A program made the position numbers and the translations under genes. A stretch of DNA of 52,088 bases from Paragemmobacter kunshanensis (GTDB lineage: Bacteria; Pseudomonadota; Alphaproteobacteria; Rhodobacterales; Rhodobacteraceae): assembly GCF_011059185.1 (NCBI RefSeq), contig NZ_JAALFE010000022.1, positions 1 through 52,088 on the forward strand, read 5' to 3'. This document shows positions 31,332-41,176 of the stretch, piece by piece. The stretch's first letter is position 1; every line of letters starts with the position of its first letter. The notes under the pieces were generated by a model that was given only the letters and a program-made list of their open reading frames with translations, was not told the DNA's origin and ran no database searches.

Positions 31332-32171
31332 ATGCATATCCCGCCCCATGACAACCGGAACCGCGCCATCGTCGACATGGGTGATGCGCGGGTGCCGCTG
31401 GTCTATTTCAACATCCTGCGGCTGAAGGCGGGGGAAAGCTTCGGCTATCGCCTGCCGGGATACGAGAGCTGTGTCGTGCCTGCGACCGGGACGGTGGAGG
31501 TGGATTGCGCGGGCGAGACCTTTGTCGATATCGGCCAGCGCGGCGCGGATGTCTGGGATGGGGAACCCGAGGGGGTTTACATTCCCAGCGACACCCCCGC
31601 CCGGATCACCGCGCGGCGCGACAGCGAGGTCTTTGTCGCGGGCGCCCGCTTTGACCGGACGCTGCGCCCCTTTGCCGTGCGGGCGGGCGATCTGGACGTG
31701 GTGCAATACGGATCGGACGAGACGAAGACGCATCGCAAGATCAAGCATATCCTTGGCGCGGCCTGCCATGACAGGGTGGGGCGGCTGCTGGTGAGCGAGC
31801 TTTACACCGTGGGCGCGGGGGGCTGGTCGGGCTTTCCCAGCCACAAGCATGACACCGACCGCCTGCCCGACGAGACGCGGCATGACGAATGCTATAACTT
31901 CCGCTTCCGGCCCGGGCATGGATCGGGGTTGCAGATGCTGCAGCGCGTCGACAATGAACCGGGCGATGCCTATCACGTGATGGACGGATCGACCGTGCTG
32001 ATCGACCGGGGCTATCATCCCTGCTGCGTGCTGCCGGGATACGAGATGTATTACTTCACCATCCTTGGCGGGCAGAGCCAGCGCAGCCTGCGGCAGTTCT
32101 TCCAGCCGACCCATGCCGATCAGGTGAAGACGATCCCGGGGATCATGGACATGGTGGCAAAGTTCCGATGA
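31332..32171 (+). CDS. iolB: 5-deoxy-glucuronate isomerase
   Basis: A 279-residue bicupin protein that converts 5-deoxy-glucuronate to 2-deoxy-5-keto-D-gluconate, the substrate of IolC. Metal-binding histidines appear in SGFPSHKHDTDRLP and the second set in ETRHDECYNFRF. GSTVLIDRGYHPCCVLPGYEMYYFTILGG is a strongly conserved IolB segment. It starts 12 bp after iolC and its last four bases overlap the aldolase start. The preceding step, ring opening by IolD, has no gene in this window, so the pathway must be completed from elsewhere. Confidence 0.93.
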   Translation: MHIPPHDNRNRAIVDMGDARVPLVYFNILRLKAGESFGYRLPGYESCVVPATGTVEVDCAGETFVDIGQRGADVWDGEPEGVYIPSDTPARITARRDSEVFVAGARFDRTLRPFAVRAGDLDVVQYGSDETKTHRKIKHILGAACHDRVGRLLVSELYTVGAGGWSGFPSHKHDTDRLPDETRHDECYNFRFRPGHGSGLQMLQRVDNEPGDAYHVMDGSTVLIDRGYHPCCVLPGYEMYYFTILGGQSQRSLRQFFQPTHADQVKTIPGIMDMVAKFR

Positions 32172-33010
32172 CGGTGGCGACGCTGGCCGATGTGCTGGGC
32201 CCGGCCATGGCGGGGGGCTATGCGGTGCCGGGGCTGGTCTGTCTGGGATGGGAGGACATGCGCGCCTTCGTGGCGGCCGCCGAGGCGGAGCGCGCGCCGG
32301 TGATCCTGCAGGCGGGGCCGGGGTGCCGGGCGCATACACCGCTGCCGATCCTCGCGCGGATGCTGCGCCATCTGGCCGAGGCGGCAACGGTGCCGGTGGT
32401 GGTGCATCTGGATCATGGCACCTCGCCCGAGGAGTGCCGCATCGCGCTGGACGAGGGGTTTTCGTCGGTGATGTATGACGGATCGCGCCTGCCGCTGGAG
32501 GAGAACATCGCGCGGACGGCGGAGGTGGCCGAGATGGCGCGGCGCGCGGGGGCGGGATGCGAGGGCGAGATCGGGCTGGTGGGCTATGCGGGGGGCATCG
32601 CCTCATCCGGCACGGACCCGGAGGAGGCCGCGCGTTTCGCGCGCGAGACGGGCGTCGATGCCATGGCGGTATCGGTGGGCAACCTGCATCTGCAGGAGGC
32701 GGCGGGGCGCGGGCTGGATCTGGCGCGGCTGCGCGCGATCGAGGCGGTGACGACGGTGCCGCTGGTCATCCATGGCGGATCGGGCGTGCCGCCCGAACAG
32801 CGGGCGGCGCTGGCGGCGGGGTCGCAGGTGTGCAAGTTCAACATCGGAACCGAATTGCGTATGGAATTCGGGCGCGCCCTGCGGCAGGCGTTGGCCGAGG
32901 ATCCGGCGCAGTTCGACCGCATCGCCATCCTCAAGGCAACCGAAGGCCCGCTTTCGGCAGCGGCGCGGGCGGTGATGCGGGGGATGGGGGCTGCGGGCCG
33001 GGCCGGGTAG
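32168..33010 (+). CDS. Class II aldolase, IolJ/fructose-bisphosphate aldolase-like
   Basis: A 280-residue zinc-dependent aldolase. HLDHGTSPEEC contains the catalytic Asp and a zinc His. EGEIGLVGYAGG, AVSVGNLHLQ, VIHGGSGVPPEQ and KFNIGTELRM cover the other metal and phosphate sites. In an inositol cluster it would split 6-phospho-5-dehydro-2-deoxy-D-gluconate into malonate semialdehyde and dihydroxyacetone phosphate (the IolJ reaction). A tagatose- or fructose-bisphosphate aldolase is the alternative by sequence. It is translationally coupled to iolB by a 4-bp overlap. Confidence 0.88.
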   Translation: MTVATLADVLGPAMAGGYAVPGLVCLGWEDMRAFVAAAEAERAPVILQAGPGCRAHTPLPILARMLRHLAEAATVPVVVHLDHGTSPEECRIALDEGFSSVMYDGSRLPLEENIARTAEVAEMARRAGAGCEGEIGLVGYAGGIASSGTDPEEAARFARETGVDAMAVSVGNLHLQEAAGRGLDLARLRAIEAVTTVPLVIHGGSGVPPEQRAALAAGSQVCKFNIGTELRMEFGRALRQALAEDPAQFDRIAILKATEGPLSAAARAVMRGMGAAGRAG

Positions 33011-33019
33011 GCGGGCGGC

Positions 33020-33892
33020 CTAGCGGTGCAGCACCTCGGCCAGAAGGGGGTTGGGGAAGCGGCGCTGCTGGGTGACGGCGAAGAAGGTCTCGCCGATCCC
33101 GTCGAGACGCGCGGCCTCGACCAGCGCGCCGGAGAGGAGTTCGTCGCGCACGACGATGGGCGGGATGATGGCAAGGCCCGCATCGGCGCGGGTGAGAAGG
33201 CGGATCATGGCCATGTCATCCACCTCGGCGGCGAGGATGGGGGTCACGCCCAGCCGGGCCGCCAGCGCATCGAAGGCCGCGCGCAGGGCGGTTTCGCGGG
33301 TGGGCAGGATCAGCGGCTGGGTGGCGATCAGTTCGGCCAGCGGCAGCGGGGCAGTGCCCATGCGGGCGGGCGTGCCGATCAGGCTGACGGGCTGTTCGTC
33401 CAGCCGGTGGATCAGCCAGGGGCTGGCGGCATCGCGGGCCGGGGCGAGATTGGTCAGCACCACATCGAGGGCCAGCGCCTCCAGCCCGCGCAGGAGTTCG
33501 TCCTGCGAGCCGGAGCGGATCACCACCTCGACATCGGGCCGTCCGATCAGGGGGCGCAGGAACTGCATCTGGAAATTGCGCGACAGCGTGGCCAGCGCCC
33601 CCACGCGCAGCGCGCGCCGGGCGCGGCCGGTTTCGCGCAGGGTGGCGGTCAGGTCATCGGCGGTGCGGAAGATCGCCTCGGCATGATCGAGGGCGATGCG
33701 CCCGGCCTCGGTCAGCACGAGGCCGCGCCCGCGCCGTTCGAAAAGATCCTGGCCCAGCGACGCCTCGAGCGCGCGAAGCTGCGTGGACAGCGCCGATTGC
33801 GACAGGTTCAGCCCGCGCGCCGCCCCGGTGAGGGTGCCATCGCTGGCCACGGCGCGAAACAGGCGCAGGTGATGCAGGTTGATCTGGGCCAT
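33020..33892 (-). CDS. LysR-family transcriptional regulator
   Basis: A 290-residue LysR protein. The helix-turn-helix is in LHHLRLFRAVASDGTLTGAARGLNLSQSALSTQLRALE. The rest is the two-lobed effector domain (LRVGALATLSRNFQMQFLRPLI, LDVVLTNLAP, DDMAMIRLLTRADAGLAIIPPIVV). ATG 33892 gives the standard N-terminus. It is divergent from dabB by 116 bp, with a 23-bp palindrome between, so it probably activates dabB-dabA and represses itself. In several bacteria LysR-type proteins control inorganic-carbon uptake genes. The effector is unknown. Confidence 0.9.
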   Translation of the reverse strand: MAQINLHHLRLFRAVASDGTLTGAARGLNLSQSALSTQLRALEASLGQDLFERRGRGLVLTEAGRIALDHAEAIFRTADDLTATLRETGRARRALRVGALATLSRNFQMQFLRPLIGRPDVEVVIRSGSQDELLRGLEALALDVVLTNLAPARDAASPWLIHRLDEQPVSLIGTPARMGTAPLPLAELIATQPLILPTRETALRAAFDALAARLGVTPILAAEVDDMAMIRLLTRADAGLAIIPPIVVRDELLSGALVEAARLDGIGETFFAVTQQRRFPNPLLAEVLHR

Positions 33893-33915
33893 TCTTCCAT
33901 CAAACCGAACGATTT

Positions 33916-33938
33916 CAGAAAATATATGTAATTTTCTG
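33916..33938. promoter_or_regulatory. LysR-type palindromic site before dabB
   Basis: CAGAAAAT and ATTTTCTG form a perfect 8-bp inverted repeat with a 7-bp AT-rich centre, inside an otherwise GC-rich region. It is 24 bp before the LysR start and 70 bp before dabB, the usual place for a LysR recognition site. Confidence 0.65.
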
Positions 33939-34008
33939 GCCAAGGGACAAGGGCTAGATCAGCCGGAACGATCCTGAACCCGAATGATTGCGCGACGGAG
34001 CCTGTGCC

Positions 34009-35562
34009 ATGACGAGCCTTCCTCTGATCCTGATTTCGCCTGTCCTGCTGCTGGCGGCGGCGCTGCCGCTGTTGCGCCATGGCGGGCGGCGGCCCGGACG
34101 CCTGCCCCTGCTGGCCGAGGCGGCGGCGCTGCTGGCGCTGGGCATCGCGCTGGCCGGGGCGGTGCAATTCGCGCTGGCCGGGCCGATGGCCTTTGGGCCG
34201 GAGGGGCTCGCGCTGGTGCGGCTGGATGCGATCAGCGTGACGATGGCGGTGCTGGTGGCCTTTGTCGGCTGGATCGTGACGCGCTATGCGCGGCGCTTTC
34301 TGGATGGCGAGGCGCGCGAGGGGCGTTTCCATGCGCTGACGCTGGCCGCGATCGCGGCGGTGCTGATCCTGGTGCAGGCGGGCAGCCTGCCGGTGCTGGT
34401 GGCGGCCTTCGTGGCGACCGGGCTGATCCTGCGGCAATTGCTGCTGTTCTATCCCGAACGGGCCGAGGCGCGGCGTGCGGCGGCGAAGTTCATCCGGGTC
34501 TGGGCTGCGGGCGATGTGCTGCTGGTGGGGGCGGCGGTGCTGCTGTGGCTGGCTTATGGGCGGCTGGATATCGCGGGCCTGTCCGAGGCGGCGGGGATGG
34601 CGGGGCTGCCTGCGCTGGCGCAGGGCGCGGTGGCGCTGCTGGTGGCGGTGGCGGTGCTGAAGACCGCGGCCTTCCCGGTGCATGGCTGGCTGACCGAGGT
34701 GATGGAGGCCCCGACCCCGGTTTCGGCGCTGCTGCATGCGGGGATCATCAATTCGGGCGGCGTGCTGCTGATCACCCTGTCGGGGCTGGTGCAGCACAGC
34801 CCGGGCGCGATGGCGGCGCTGGTTCTGATCGGCGGATTGACGGCGCTGTTCGGGGCACTGGTCATGCTGACGCAGAGCGCGGTGAAGACGGCGCTGGCCT
34901 GGTCGACCGTGGCGCAGATGGGGTTCATGCTGTTGCAATGCGGGCTGGGCCTGTGGCCGCTGGCACTGCTGCATATCGTGGCGCATTCGCTTTACAAGGC
35001 GCATGCCTTCCTGAGCGCGGGCGGTGCCGTGCGGGCGGTGAATGCGATCCGCAAGCCGGGCCCGGTGGCGGTGCCGGGGCTGGGCGCGGTGGCGCGGTCC
35101 TTCGCGCTGGCGCTGGTGCTGTATCTGGCGGTGGCGGCGGTGTTTTCGGCGCTGGTGGGCGAGAAGACGCCGCAGGCGCTGGCCTTGGGGACGATGCTGA
35201 TCTTCGGTGTGTCCTACCTGATCGCGCAGGGCCTTGCCGATGCGGCACCCGGCGCGCTGACGCGGCGGACGGGGGCGGCCTCGGTCGCGGCGGCGCTGGC
35301 CTATTTCGGCTTTCAGGTCGTGGCGCAGGCCATCTGGGGGGCGCATCTGCCCGCCGCACCCGTGGCCGGGCCGCTGGAATGGGCGCTGATCGTGGTGGCG
35401 GTGCTGTCCTTCGGGCTGGTGGCCTTTGCACAGGCGCTGTTCCCGCTCTGGGCGCATCACCCCTCGACCGCGGGGCTGCGGGTGCATCTGGCCAACGGGC
35501 TCTATCTGAACGCGCTGTTCGACCGGATCACCGGCGGCTTCCGCATCGCGACGAAATCCTGA
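34009..35562 (+). CDS. dabB: DabB, proton-channel subunit of the DAB inorganic-carbon transporter
   Basis: A 517-residue membrane protein of the NuoL/MrpA antiporter family with about 14 hydrophobic segments. The proton-channel signature reads [37 protein letters not shown] in pieces: the Lys of [11 protein letters not shown] and the E of [11 protein letters not shown] are the key charged residues, and [14 protein letters not shown] carries the second conserved Lys. DabB couples cation flow to DabA, which hydrates CO2 to bicarbonate. ATG 34009 has GGAG nine bases upstream. dabA starts 28 bp downstream. An NDH-type subunit is unlikely, because no other Nuo gene is near. Confidence 0.9.
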   Translation: MTSLPLILISPVLLLAAALPLLRHGGRRPGRLPLLAEAAALLALGIALAGAVQFALAGPMAFGPEGLALVRLDAISVTMAVLVAFVGWIVTRYARRFLDGEAREGRFHALTLAAIAAVLILVQAGSLPVLVAAFVATGLILRQLLLFYPERAEARRAAAKFIRVWAAGDVLLVGAAVLLWLAYGRLDIAGLSEAAGMAGLPALAQGAVALLVAVAVLKTAAFPVHGWLTEVMEAPTPVSALLHAGIINSGGVLLITLSGLVQHSPGAMAALVLIGGLTALFGALVMLTQSAVKTALAWSTVAQMGFMLLQCGLGLWPLALLHIVAHSLYKAHAFLSAGGAVRAVNAIRKPGPVAVPGLGAVARSFALALVLYLAVAAVFSALVGEKTPQALALGTMLIFGVSYLIAQGLADAAPGALTRRTGAASVAAALAYFGFQVVAQAIWGAHLPAAPVAGPLEWALIVVAVLSFGLVAFAQALFPLWAHHPSTAGLRVHLANGLYLNALFDRITGGFRIATKS

Positions 35563-35590
35563 CCACACCCATCCGACAACGGAGAGAGAC

Positions 35591-37984
35591 ATGTTCATCA
35601 AGCACAGTCAGATCGCGCCGATGCTGGCCTCGGGGTTGCGGGAGGCGGCAGAGGCCGCGGCGCGCGCGATCCCGCCGGCCTTTCCGCTGGATGCGACGGT
35701 GGCGGTGAACCCCTTCCTGGGCCAGACGGGCGAGGATCTGGCGCAGGCGGCGGCCCGGCTGGGCCGGGTGGCGGGGGTGCGGCTGACGCTGCCGCGCGAG
35801 GACCTGGCCGCGCGGGTGGCGCGGGGCGAGATCGACGATGACGATCTGGCGGCGGCGCTGATCGCCTCGACGAGCCCCGTCAAGCCGCGCGACCTGTCCT
35901 GGCTGAAGGCGCGGCTGACGGCGGACAGCCCGGAGCCCGAGGCGCTGCCCACGGTGGCGGATCTGGTCGCCCGGGCGACGGGGACGGATTGGCCCGCGAT
36001 CCTGGGGCGCAGTTTCGGGCTGTGGGCGGCGGGGCATTTCGACCGGGGGCAGGCGCTGTGGACACCGCGGCCCGGGCATGGGGCCTTTGCCGCCTGGCGG
36101 GAATGGGCGACGCATGACCTGACGCCGGAAATCGCGGGGCTGGACGGTTTCGCCGCCCATGTGGCCGAAGCGCCCGACACGGCCGAGCGCGCGATCCTGC
36201 GCGCGGCAGAGCGGTTGGGCATCAGTGCCGAGGCGGCGGAGACGGTCTTTCACCGGCTGCTGGTCGATCTGGGCGGCTGGCCGCAGCATGCGCGCTGGCT
36301 GCTCTGGCAGGCCGAGTTGAAGGGGGGCACGGATGCCACGCTGATCGACATGCTGGCGATCCGGCTGATCTGGGAAGAGGCGCTGCTGGCCCATTGCCCC
36401 GCGGTGGCCGAGGCCTGGCAGGCCACGGTCGCCGCCCATGCCGCGCCGCTTTTGCCGACGCCGGATCAGGCGCTGGACGTGGTGCTGCAGGAAGCGGCGG
36501 AGCGGGCGCATCAGCGCAGGCTGGCTTCGCTGCTGGCCGCGCCCCTGGTCCCTGCGGCGGCGGTTGCGCGCCCGGTCCTGCAGGCGGCCTTTTGCATCGA
36601 CGTCCGCTCTGAAGTGCTGCGCCGCGCTTTGGAAGCGCAGGATGGCCAGATCGCCACGCTGGGTTTTGCAGGCTTCTTCGGCCTGCCGCTGGCTCATCGC
36701 CCCGAAGGCACGGAGGAATTGCAGGCCCATCTGCCGGCCCTGCTGAACCCGGCCATGACATCGACCAGCCATGGCAGCGAGGCGGAAGAGGCGGCGCTTC
36801 GCATCTCGGCCCGGGCGGCGCGGGCCTGGGGGCGGTTCCGGCAGGCGGCGGTGTCGTCCTTCGCCTTTGTCGAGGCGGCGGGTCCGGTCTACGGGGCCAA
36901 GCTCCTGGGCGATGCGCTGGGGCGGGGCAGGGGCGGGATGGCGCCCTTGCCGCGCCCGCGGATCGAGGGCGGGCTGAGCGCGGCGCAGAAGGCGCAGACG
37001 GCGGCGGCGGTGCTGCGCGCGATGAGCCTGACCGAGGGCCATGCGCGGCTGGTGCTGCTGGTGGGCCATGGCGCGCAGGTGACCAACAATCCGCATGAAA
37101 GCGCCTATCATTGCGGGGCCTGCTGCGGCCAGACGGGCGAGGTTTCGGCGCGGCTGCTGGCCGATCTGCTGAACGATCCCGAAACCCGGGCGGGGCTTGC
37201 CGGGGAAGGCATCGCGCTTCCTGCCGATACGCTGTTCGTGGCGGGGCTGCATGACACGGTGACGGATGAGGTCACGCTTTATCCCGATGCGGCGGTGGCG
37301 GATCATGCCGCCGACCTGGACCGGGCCGCGGCCTGGCTTGCGGCGGCGGGACAGGCGGCGCGGGCCGAGCGGGCGCTGCGCCTGCCCGGCGCGCGGGCCG
37401 AGGATCTGCCGCGCCGGGCGCTGGACTGGGCCGAGGTGCGGCCGGAATGGGGGCTGGCGGGGTGCAGCGCCTTCATCGCCGCGCCGCGGGCGGTGACGGC
37501 GGGGCGCGATCTGGCCGGGCGGGCCTTCCTGCACAGCTATGACTGGCATCAGGATCGCGACTTTGCCACGCTGGAACTGGTGCTGACCGCGCCGGTTGTG
37601 GTGGCGAGCTGGATCAGCCTGCAATATTACGGATCGACCGTCGCGCCGCGGGTCTTTGGCGGGGGCAACAAGCTGATCCACAATGTCGTGGGCGGGATCG
37701 GGGTGGTCGAGGGCAATGGCGGCCTGCTGCGCCCGGGCCTGCCGCTGCAAGGCGTGCATGACGGCGCGGCCCCCGCGCATGAGGCGCTGCGCCTGTCGGT
37801 GATGATCGAGGCGCCGACCGCGGCGATGACGGCGATCCTGGAGCGCCATGACGGGGTGCGGGCGCTGTTCGACAAGGGCTGGATGCATCTGTTCGCCCTG
37901 CAGGACGGCCGTGTCGCCGCGCGCTATCGCCCGGGGCTGATCTGGGAGGAGGGGCCGGCCGCGATCGGGCTTTCGGCGGCCTGA
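35591..37984 (+). CDS. dabA: DabA, carbonic-anhydrase-like subunit of the DAB transporter (UPF0753)
   Basis: A 797-residue protein of the DUF2309/UPF0753 family. DabA resembles a beta-carbonic anhydrase and, with DabB, drives one-way CO2 hydration so that bicarbonate accumulates in the cytoplasm. The zinc-site residues are all visible: C335 and D337 in [10 protein letters not shown]493 in LVGHGAQ and C508 in YHCGACCG. The spacing (2 and 15 residues) equals that of C351/D353 and H524/C539 of the Halothiobacillus protein. Other family marks are PFLGQ near the start and GVGVVEG-like [18 protein letters not shown] precedes the ATG. A conserved Arg after the Asp (DVRSE) is also kept. Confidence 0.93.
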   Translation: MFIKHSQIAPMLASGLREAAEAAARAIPPAFPLDATVAVNPFLGQTGEDLAQAAARLGRVAGVRLTLPREDLAARVARGEIDDDDLAAALIASTSPVKPRDLSWLKARLTADSPEPEALPTVADLVARATGTDWPAILGRSFGLWAAGHFDRGQALWTPRPGHGAFAAWREWATHDLTPEIAGLDGFAAHVAEAPDTAERAILRAAERLGISAEAAETVFHRLLVDLGGWPQHARWLLWQAELKGGTDATLIDMLAIRLIWEEALLAHCPAVAEAWQATVAAHAAPLLPTPDQALDVVLQEAAERAHQRRLASLLAAPLVPAAAVARPVLQAAFCIDVRSEVLRRALEAQDGQIATLGFAGFFGLPLAHRPEGTEELQAHLPALLNPAMTSTSHGSEAEEAALRISARAARAWGRFRQAAVSSFAFVEAAGPVYGAKLLGDALGRGRGGMAPLPRPRIEGGLSAAQKAQTAAAVLRAMSLTEGHARLVLLVGHGAQVTNNPHESAYHCGACCGQTGEVSARLLADLLNDPETRAGLAGEGIALPADTLFVAGLHDTVTDEVTLYPDAAVADHAADLDRAAAWLAAAGQAARAERALRLPGARAEDLPRRALDWAEVRPEWGLAGCSAFIAAPRAVTAGRDLAGRAFLHSYDWHQDRDFATLELVLTAPVVVASWISLQYYGSTVAPRVFGGGNKLIHNVVGGIGVVEGNGGLLRPGLPLQGVHDGAAPAHEALRLSVMIEAPTAAMTAILERHDGVRALFDKGWMHLFALQDGRVAARYRPGLIWEEGPAAIGLSAA

Positions 37985-37996
37985 CGGGCGGCGGTC

Positions 37997-38344
37997 CTAT
38001 CGCTGCAGGAGGGGGCCGGTCAGGATGATGGCCATGCCGGCCAGGCAGAGGGCCGCCCCCAGCAGATCCCAGCGGGTGGGGATCTGCCCTTCGACGACCC
38101 AGAGCCAGAGCAGCGAGGCCGCGATGTAGACGCCGCCATAGGCGGCATAGGCGCGGCCTGCGAAGGGCTGGTCGATCCGCGTCAGGAGCCAGGCAAAGAG
38201 CGCCAGCGACAGCATCCCCGGCACCAGCCAGAGCGCCGAGCGATCCAGCCGCAGCCAGGCCCAGAAGGCAAAGCAGCCCGCGATTTCGGCCAGCGCGGCC
38301 AGCGCATAGGCCCCGATTGCGGGAAGAACGCCTGTGATGCCCAT
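37997..38344 (-). CDS. ynfA: YnfA-family (UPF0060) small membrane protein
   Basis: A 115-residue protein with four membrane helices, the usual length of the family. Diagnostic segments are [36 protein letters not shown] and [16 protein letters not shown]. YnfA proteins belong to the small-multidrug-resistance-like fold and some export toxic cations. Start ATG 38344 follows AAGG. It is convergent with dabA, the two stops being 12 bp apart. The 155-bp upstream gap before tRNA-Thr holds no gene I can support. Confidence 0.9.
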   Translation of the reverse strand: MGITGVLPAIGAYALAALAEIAGCFAFWAWLRLDRSALWLVPGMLSLALFAWLLTRIDQPFAGRAYAAYGGVYIAASLLWLWVVEGQIPTRWDLLGAALCLAGMAIILTGPLLQR

Positions 38345-38499
38345 CTTGCCCAACCTTCCTGCCCGACCGGACTGCATCGCCAGTTCCGACCTGACCTTTC
38401 TGCCCCGCACCGCGCCTTTGGCGCAAGGCGGGATCCGGGAAGGGACCGTTTCAAGCCTCTGGAAAGGGCAGGATAGGCAAGGCGGATCAAGGAGATAGG

Positions 38500-38574
<75 letters not shown>

Positions 38575-38707
38575 GCCGGGTCGATTGCGGCTGTGCCGCG
38601 CGACGTGGCGGGTGAATAGCCGCCTTCCGGTGCGGGTGCAAGTGCAAAGTCGCCGCTTTTTCCGGCGCAATCTGGACCCTTTCCGCCGCTTCGTATAGGA
38701 GGGGGCG

Positions 38708-38902
38708 ATGGAGCCGGAACCCGAGAAAACCAAGCCCGCCAAAGCCGCCCGGACCGCGTCGGAAGGGACGCGGGAGGCGCGGTTGAAGGCGGCGCTGAAG
38801 GCCAATATGGCGCGGCGCAAGGCGCAGGCCAGGGCGCGGGGCGGGGCGGGCAGGGCAGAAGATGACGGGGGTGCCGCGGGCAGCCCCCGCGAGAACGAGT
38901 GA
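38708..38902 (+). CDS. Small charged hypothetical protein upstream of murA
   Basis: A 64-residue protein with a strong Shine-Dalgarno (AGGAGGGGGCG) before ATG 38708. It is rich in Ala, Arg, Glu and Lys and lacks aromatic residues, with a central basic helix ([25 protein letters not shown]) and a polar, disordered tail. It ends 9 bp before murA and is likely co-transcribed. Similar short ORFs before murA occur in related alphaproteobacteria as far as I recall, but no function is known. The composition suggests nucleic-acid or ribosome contact, which is only a guess. Confidence 0.72.
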   Translation: MEPEPEKTKPAKAARTASEGTREARLKAALKANMARRKAQARARGGAGRAEDDGGAAGSPRENE

Positions 38903-38911
38903 GGCGGGCAG

Positions 38912-40183
38912 ATGGATTCGATACTGGTCAAGGGCAATGGGGCGCTGAACGGGGTGATCCCGATCGCGGGGGCCAAGAATGCCTGCCTGACGCTGATGCC
39001 CGCCACCCTTCTGACCGAGGAGCCGCTGACGCTGACGAATGCGCCGCGGCTGTCGGATATCCGGACAATGACCCAGCTTCTTCAATCCCTTGGCGCGGAA
39101 GTTGCGGCCTTGCAGGACGGGTTGGTGCTGGCGATGTCGTCGCATGACATCGACAATCATACCGCCGATTACGACATCGTGCGGAAGATGCGGGCCTCGA
39201 TCCTTGTCCTTGGGCCGATGCTGGCGCGGGATGGGCATGCGGTGGTGTCGCTGCCGGGCGGATGCGCCATTGGCGCGCGGCCGGTGGACCTGCACCTGAA
39301 GGCGCTGGAGGCGATGGGGGCGGAGCTGGACCTGCGGGAAGGCTATGTCCATGCCAAGGCGCCGGGCGGGCGGTTGAAGGGGGCTGTGGTCGAATTTCCC
39401 TTTGTTTCCGTGGGGGCCACGGAAAACGCGCTGATGGCGGCGACGCTGGCGAAGGGGACGACCGTGTTGAAGAACGCGGCGCGGGAGCCGGAGATTGTCG
39501 ATCTGGCCCAATGCCTTAGGAAGATGGGCGCGCAGATTGACGGCGAGGGGACGGAGACCATCACGGTGCAGGGCGTGGACCGTCTGCATGGCGCGACGCA
39601 TCCCGTGGTGACCGACCGGATCGAGTTGGGGACCTATATGCTGGTGCCTGCGATCTGCGGGGGCGAGGTGGAATGTCTGGGTGGGCGGATGGATCTGGTG
39701 GGGGCATTCGCCGAGAAGCTGGATGAGGCCGGGATCAGCGTGAGCGAGACGGAGCGGGGTCTGAAAGTGTCGCGGAAGGGCGGTCGGGTGCGGGCCGTGA
39801 ACGTGACGACGGAGCCGTTTCCGGGGTTCCCGACGGACCTGCAGGCGCAGATGATGGCGCTGCTCTGCACCGCCGAGGGCGTGTCGGTTCTGGAGGAAAA
39901 GATCTTTGAAAACAGGTTCATGCATGCGCCCGAGCTGATGCGGATGGGGGCCAGGATCGACGTGCATGGCGGCACGGCGACGGTGACGGGGGTGGCCAAG
40001 CTGAGGGGGGCGCCGGTGATGGCGACGGACCTGCGGGCGAGCGTCAGCCTGATCCTTGCGGGGCTGGCCGCCGAGGGCGAGACGGTGGTGAACCGGGTCT
40101 ATCACCTGGACCGGGGTTATGAGCGGGTCGAGGAAAAGCTGCGGGCCTGCGGGGCGCAGATCGAGCGGATCAAGGGCAACTGA
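38912..40183 (+). CDS. murA: UDP-N-acetylglucosamine 1-carboxyvinyltransferase
   Basis: A 423-residue enzyme of the first committed step of peptidoglycan synthesis, transferring enolpyruvate from PEP to UDP-GlcNAc. [24 protein letters not shown] is the N-terminal signature, with the catalytic Lys in GAKN. The active-site Cys118 is in [56 protein letters not shown] and [15 protein letters not shown] are further hallmarks. The Cys makes it of the fosfomycin-sensitive type. The stop shares its last base with the next start. Confidence 0.97.
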   Translation: MDSILVKGNGALNGVIPIAGAKNACLTLMPATLLTEEPLTLTNAPRLSDIRTMTQLLQSLGAEVAALQDGLVLAMSSHDIDNHTADYDIVRKMRASILVLGPMLARDGHAVVSLPGGCAIGARPVDLHLKALEAMGAELDLREGYVHAKAPGGRLKGAVVEFPFVSVGATENALMAATLAKGTTVLKNAAREPEIVDLAQCLRKMGAQIDGEGTETITVQGVDRLHGATHPVVTDRIELGTYMLVPAICGGEVECLGGRMDLVGAFAEKLDEAGISVSETERGLKVSRKGGRVRAVNVTTEPFPGFPTDLQAQMMALLCTAEGVSVLEEKIFENRFMHAPELMRMGARIDVHGGTATVTGVAKLRGAPVMATDLRASVSLILAGLAAEGETVVNRVYHLDRGYERVEEKLRACGAQIERIKGN

Positions 40184-40659
40184 TGGCCGACGCGCGCTTT
40201 GAGGATGGCGAGATCGGCCCGCTGAACCTTGTGGCGCGGGACGGGGAGGATCTGCAGGTCATCTCGGCCCTGGTGCAGGATGCGGTGCTGACCGGGGCGG
40301 ATCTGAAATGGGAGCGGTCGAAGCGGCGATTTGCCTGTCTGATCAATCGCTTCCGTTGGGAGGACCGGGCGGCGGCCGAGGCTGCGCGGCGGCCCTATGA
40401 GCGGGTGCGGGCGCTTCTGGTGATCGAGGATGCGGGCGCGGTGCGGTCGCAGGGGATCGACCGGGGGGACCCGGAGACGGTGCTGTCGATCCTGTCGCTG
40501 GCCTGGGAGCCGGGGGAGGACGGGACGGGGGCGGTGACGCTGGTTCTGGCGGGCGACGGGGCGGTGCGGGTGGAGGTCGAGGCGCTGGAAGTGACGCTGC
40601 ATGATGTCACGCGGCCCTATCTGGCGCCGAGCCGGAAGAAACCCGCGCATCGGGATTAA
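40183..40659 (+). CDS. DUF2948 family protein
   Basis: A 158-residue protein typical of alphaproteobacteria, with [24 protein letters not shown] at the start, [15 protein letters not shown] in the middle and SLAWEP later. It has no signal peptide or membrane segment. The start codon overlaps the murA stop by one base, so the two are translationally coupled, an arrangement common in the order. Function is unknown. A link to envelope synthesis or stress is suggested by context alone. Confidence 0.87.
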   Translation: MADARFEDGEIGPLNLVARDGEDLQVISALVQDAVLTGADLKWERSKRRFACLINRFRWEDRAAAEAARRPYERVRALLVIEDAGAVRSQGIDRGDPETVLSILSLAWEPGEDGTGAVTLVLAGDGAVRVEVEALEVTLHDVTRPYLAPSRKKPAHRD

Positions 40660-40698
40660 CCAAGTCCTTGGGATTGCCGGATTTTCCGCGCCGCAGCC

Positions 40699-40741
40699 GT
40701 GCAGCGCGCCAGTGCAGCACGGCAGTGCAGCGGGCGGTGCA
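40699..40741. repeat. Phased GTGCAGC repeats
   Basis: GTGCAGC occurs at 40699, 40712 and 40725, spaced exactly 13 bp, and a shortened GTGCA follows at 40737. CCGTGC (40697) and GCACGG (40717) also form an inverted pair. It lies 40 bp after the DUF2948 stop. Role unknown. Confidence 0.6.
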
Positions 40742-40917
40742 TACAAATTCCGAGAGGGCAGGGCGGCGGTTCGTGGTTAACCGTGCGCAGGCGCAGGTGT
40801 TTTGGCGCATCCTGTGGTTCGAGCCCTGGATGGGGCGAGATGTGGTTTGCTCGTGCGGGGAGGCCCGAAGACCCTTTGGATTGGGGACAGATCCGCCGTT
40901 TTACCGGGGTCGGCGCG

Positions 40918-41130
40918 GCCCCCTCCCCGACCCTCCCCCGCGCCCTGCGGGGAGGGAGAAGGGGGCGGAGAGGATCGGGCCTGGGTCTTGGTGGGGGCGG
41001 GGGCGCCCCCTCCCCGGCCCTCCCCCGCCCTGCGGGGGAGGGAGAAGGGGGTGGTGAGGAATGGGCCGAGGTCTTGGTGGGGGGCAGGGGTGCCCCCTCC
41101 CTGAGCCGTCCCCGCCATGTGGGTGGGCAC
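40918..41130. repeat. Tandem repeat with an 87-bp unit, about 2.5 copies
   Basis: Units start at 40918, 41005 and 41092, each with GCCCCCTCC. Units 1 and 2 are nearly identical in the inverted block CCCTCCCCCG(cg)CCCTGCGGGG(g)AGGGAGAAGGGGG and in GTCTTGGTGGGGG. The third is truncated and diverged. Each unit can fold into a strong GC hairpin. Confidence 0.75.
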
Positions 41131-41176
41131 GGCTGCGGGCCGGCCTGTCAGCGCGGAGGTCCGCGCCCTGACGCGA

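Larger units (their letters stand above)
40660..41176. other. Non-coding region rich in repeats
   Basis: This 517-bp stretch lies between the DUF2948 gene and a convergent secreted-protein gene. It contains phased GTGCAGC boxes (40699-40741) and an 87-bp tandem repeat (40918-41130). Open frames of up to 191 codons cross it but have low-complexity Gly/Pro/Arg composition from the repeats and I do not call them genes. Codon bias unlike real genes supports this. Confidence 0.6.

Noticed and set aside
29058-32606. 1182-codon open frame on the minus strand
   Set aside because: Only its C-terminal 371 codons (29058-30173) match a family. The rest is antisense to iolC and iolB, with Arg/Pro/His-rich composition typical of GC-rich shadow frames.
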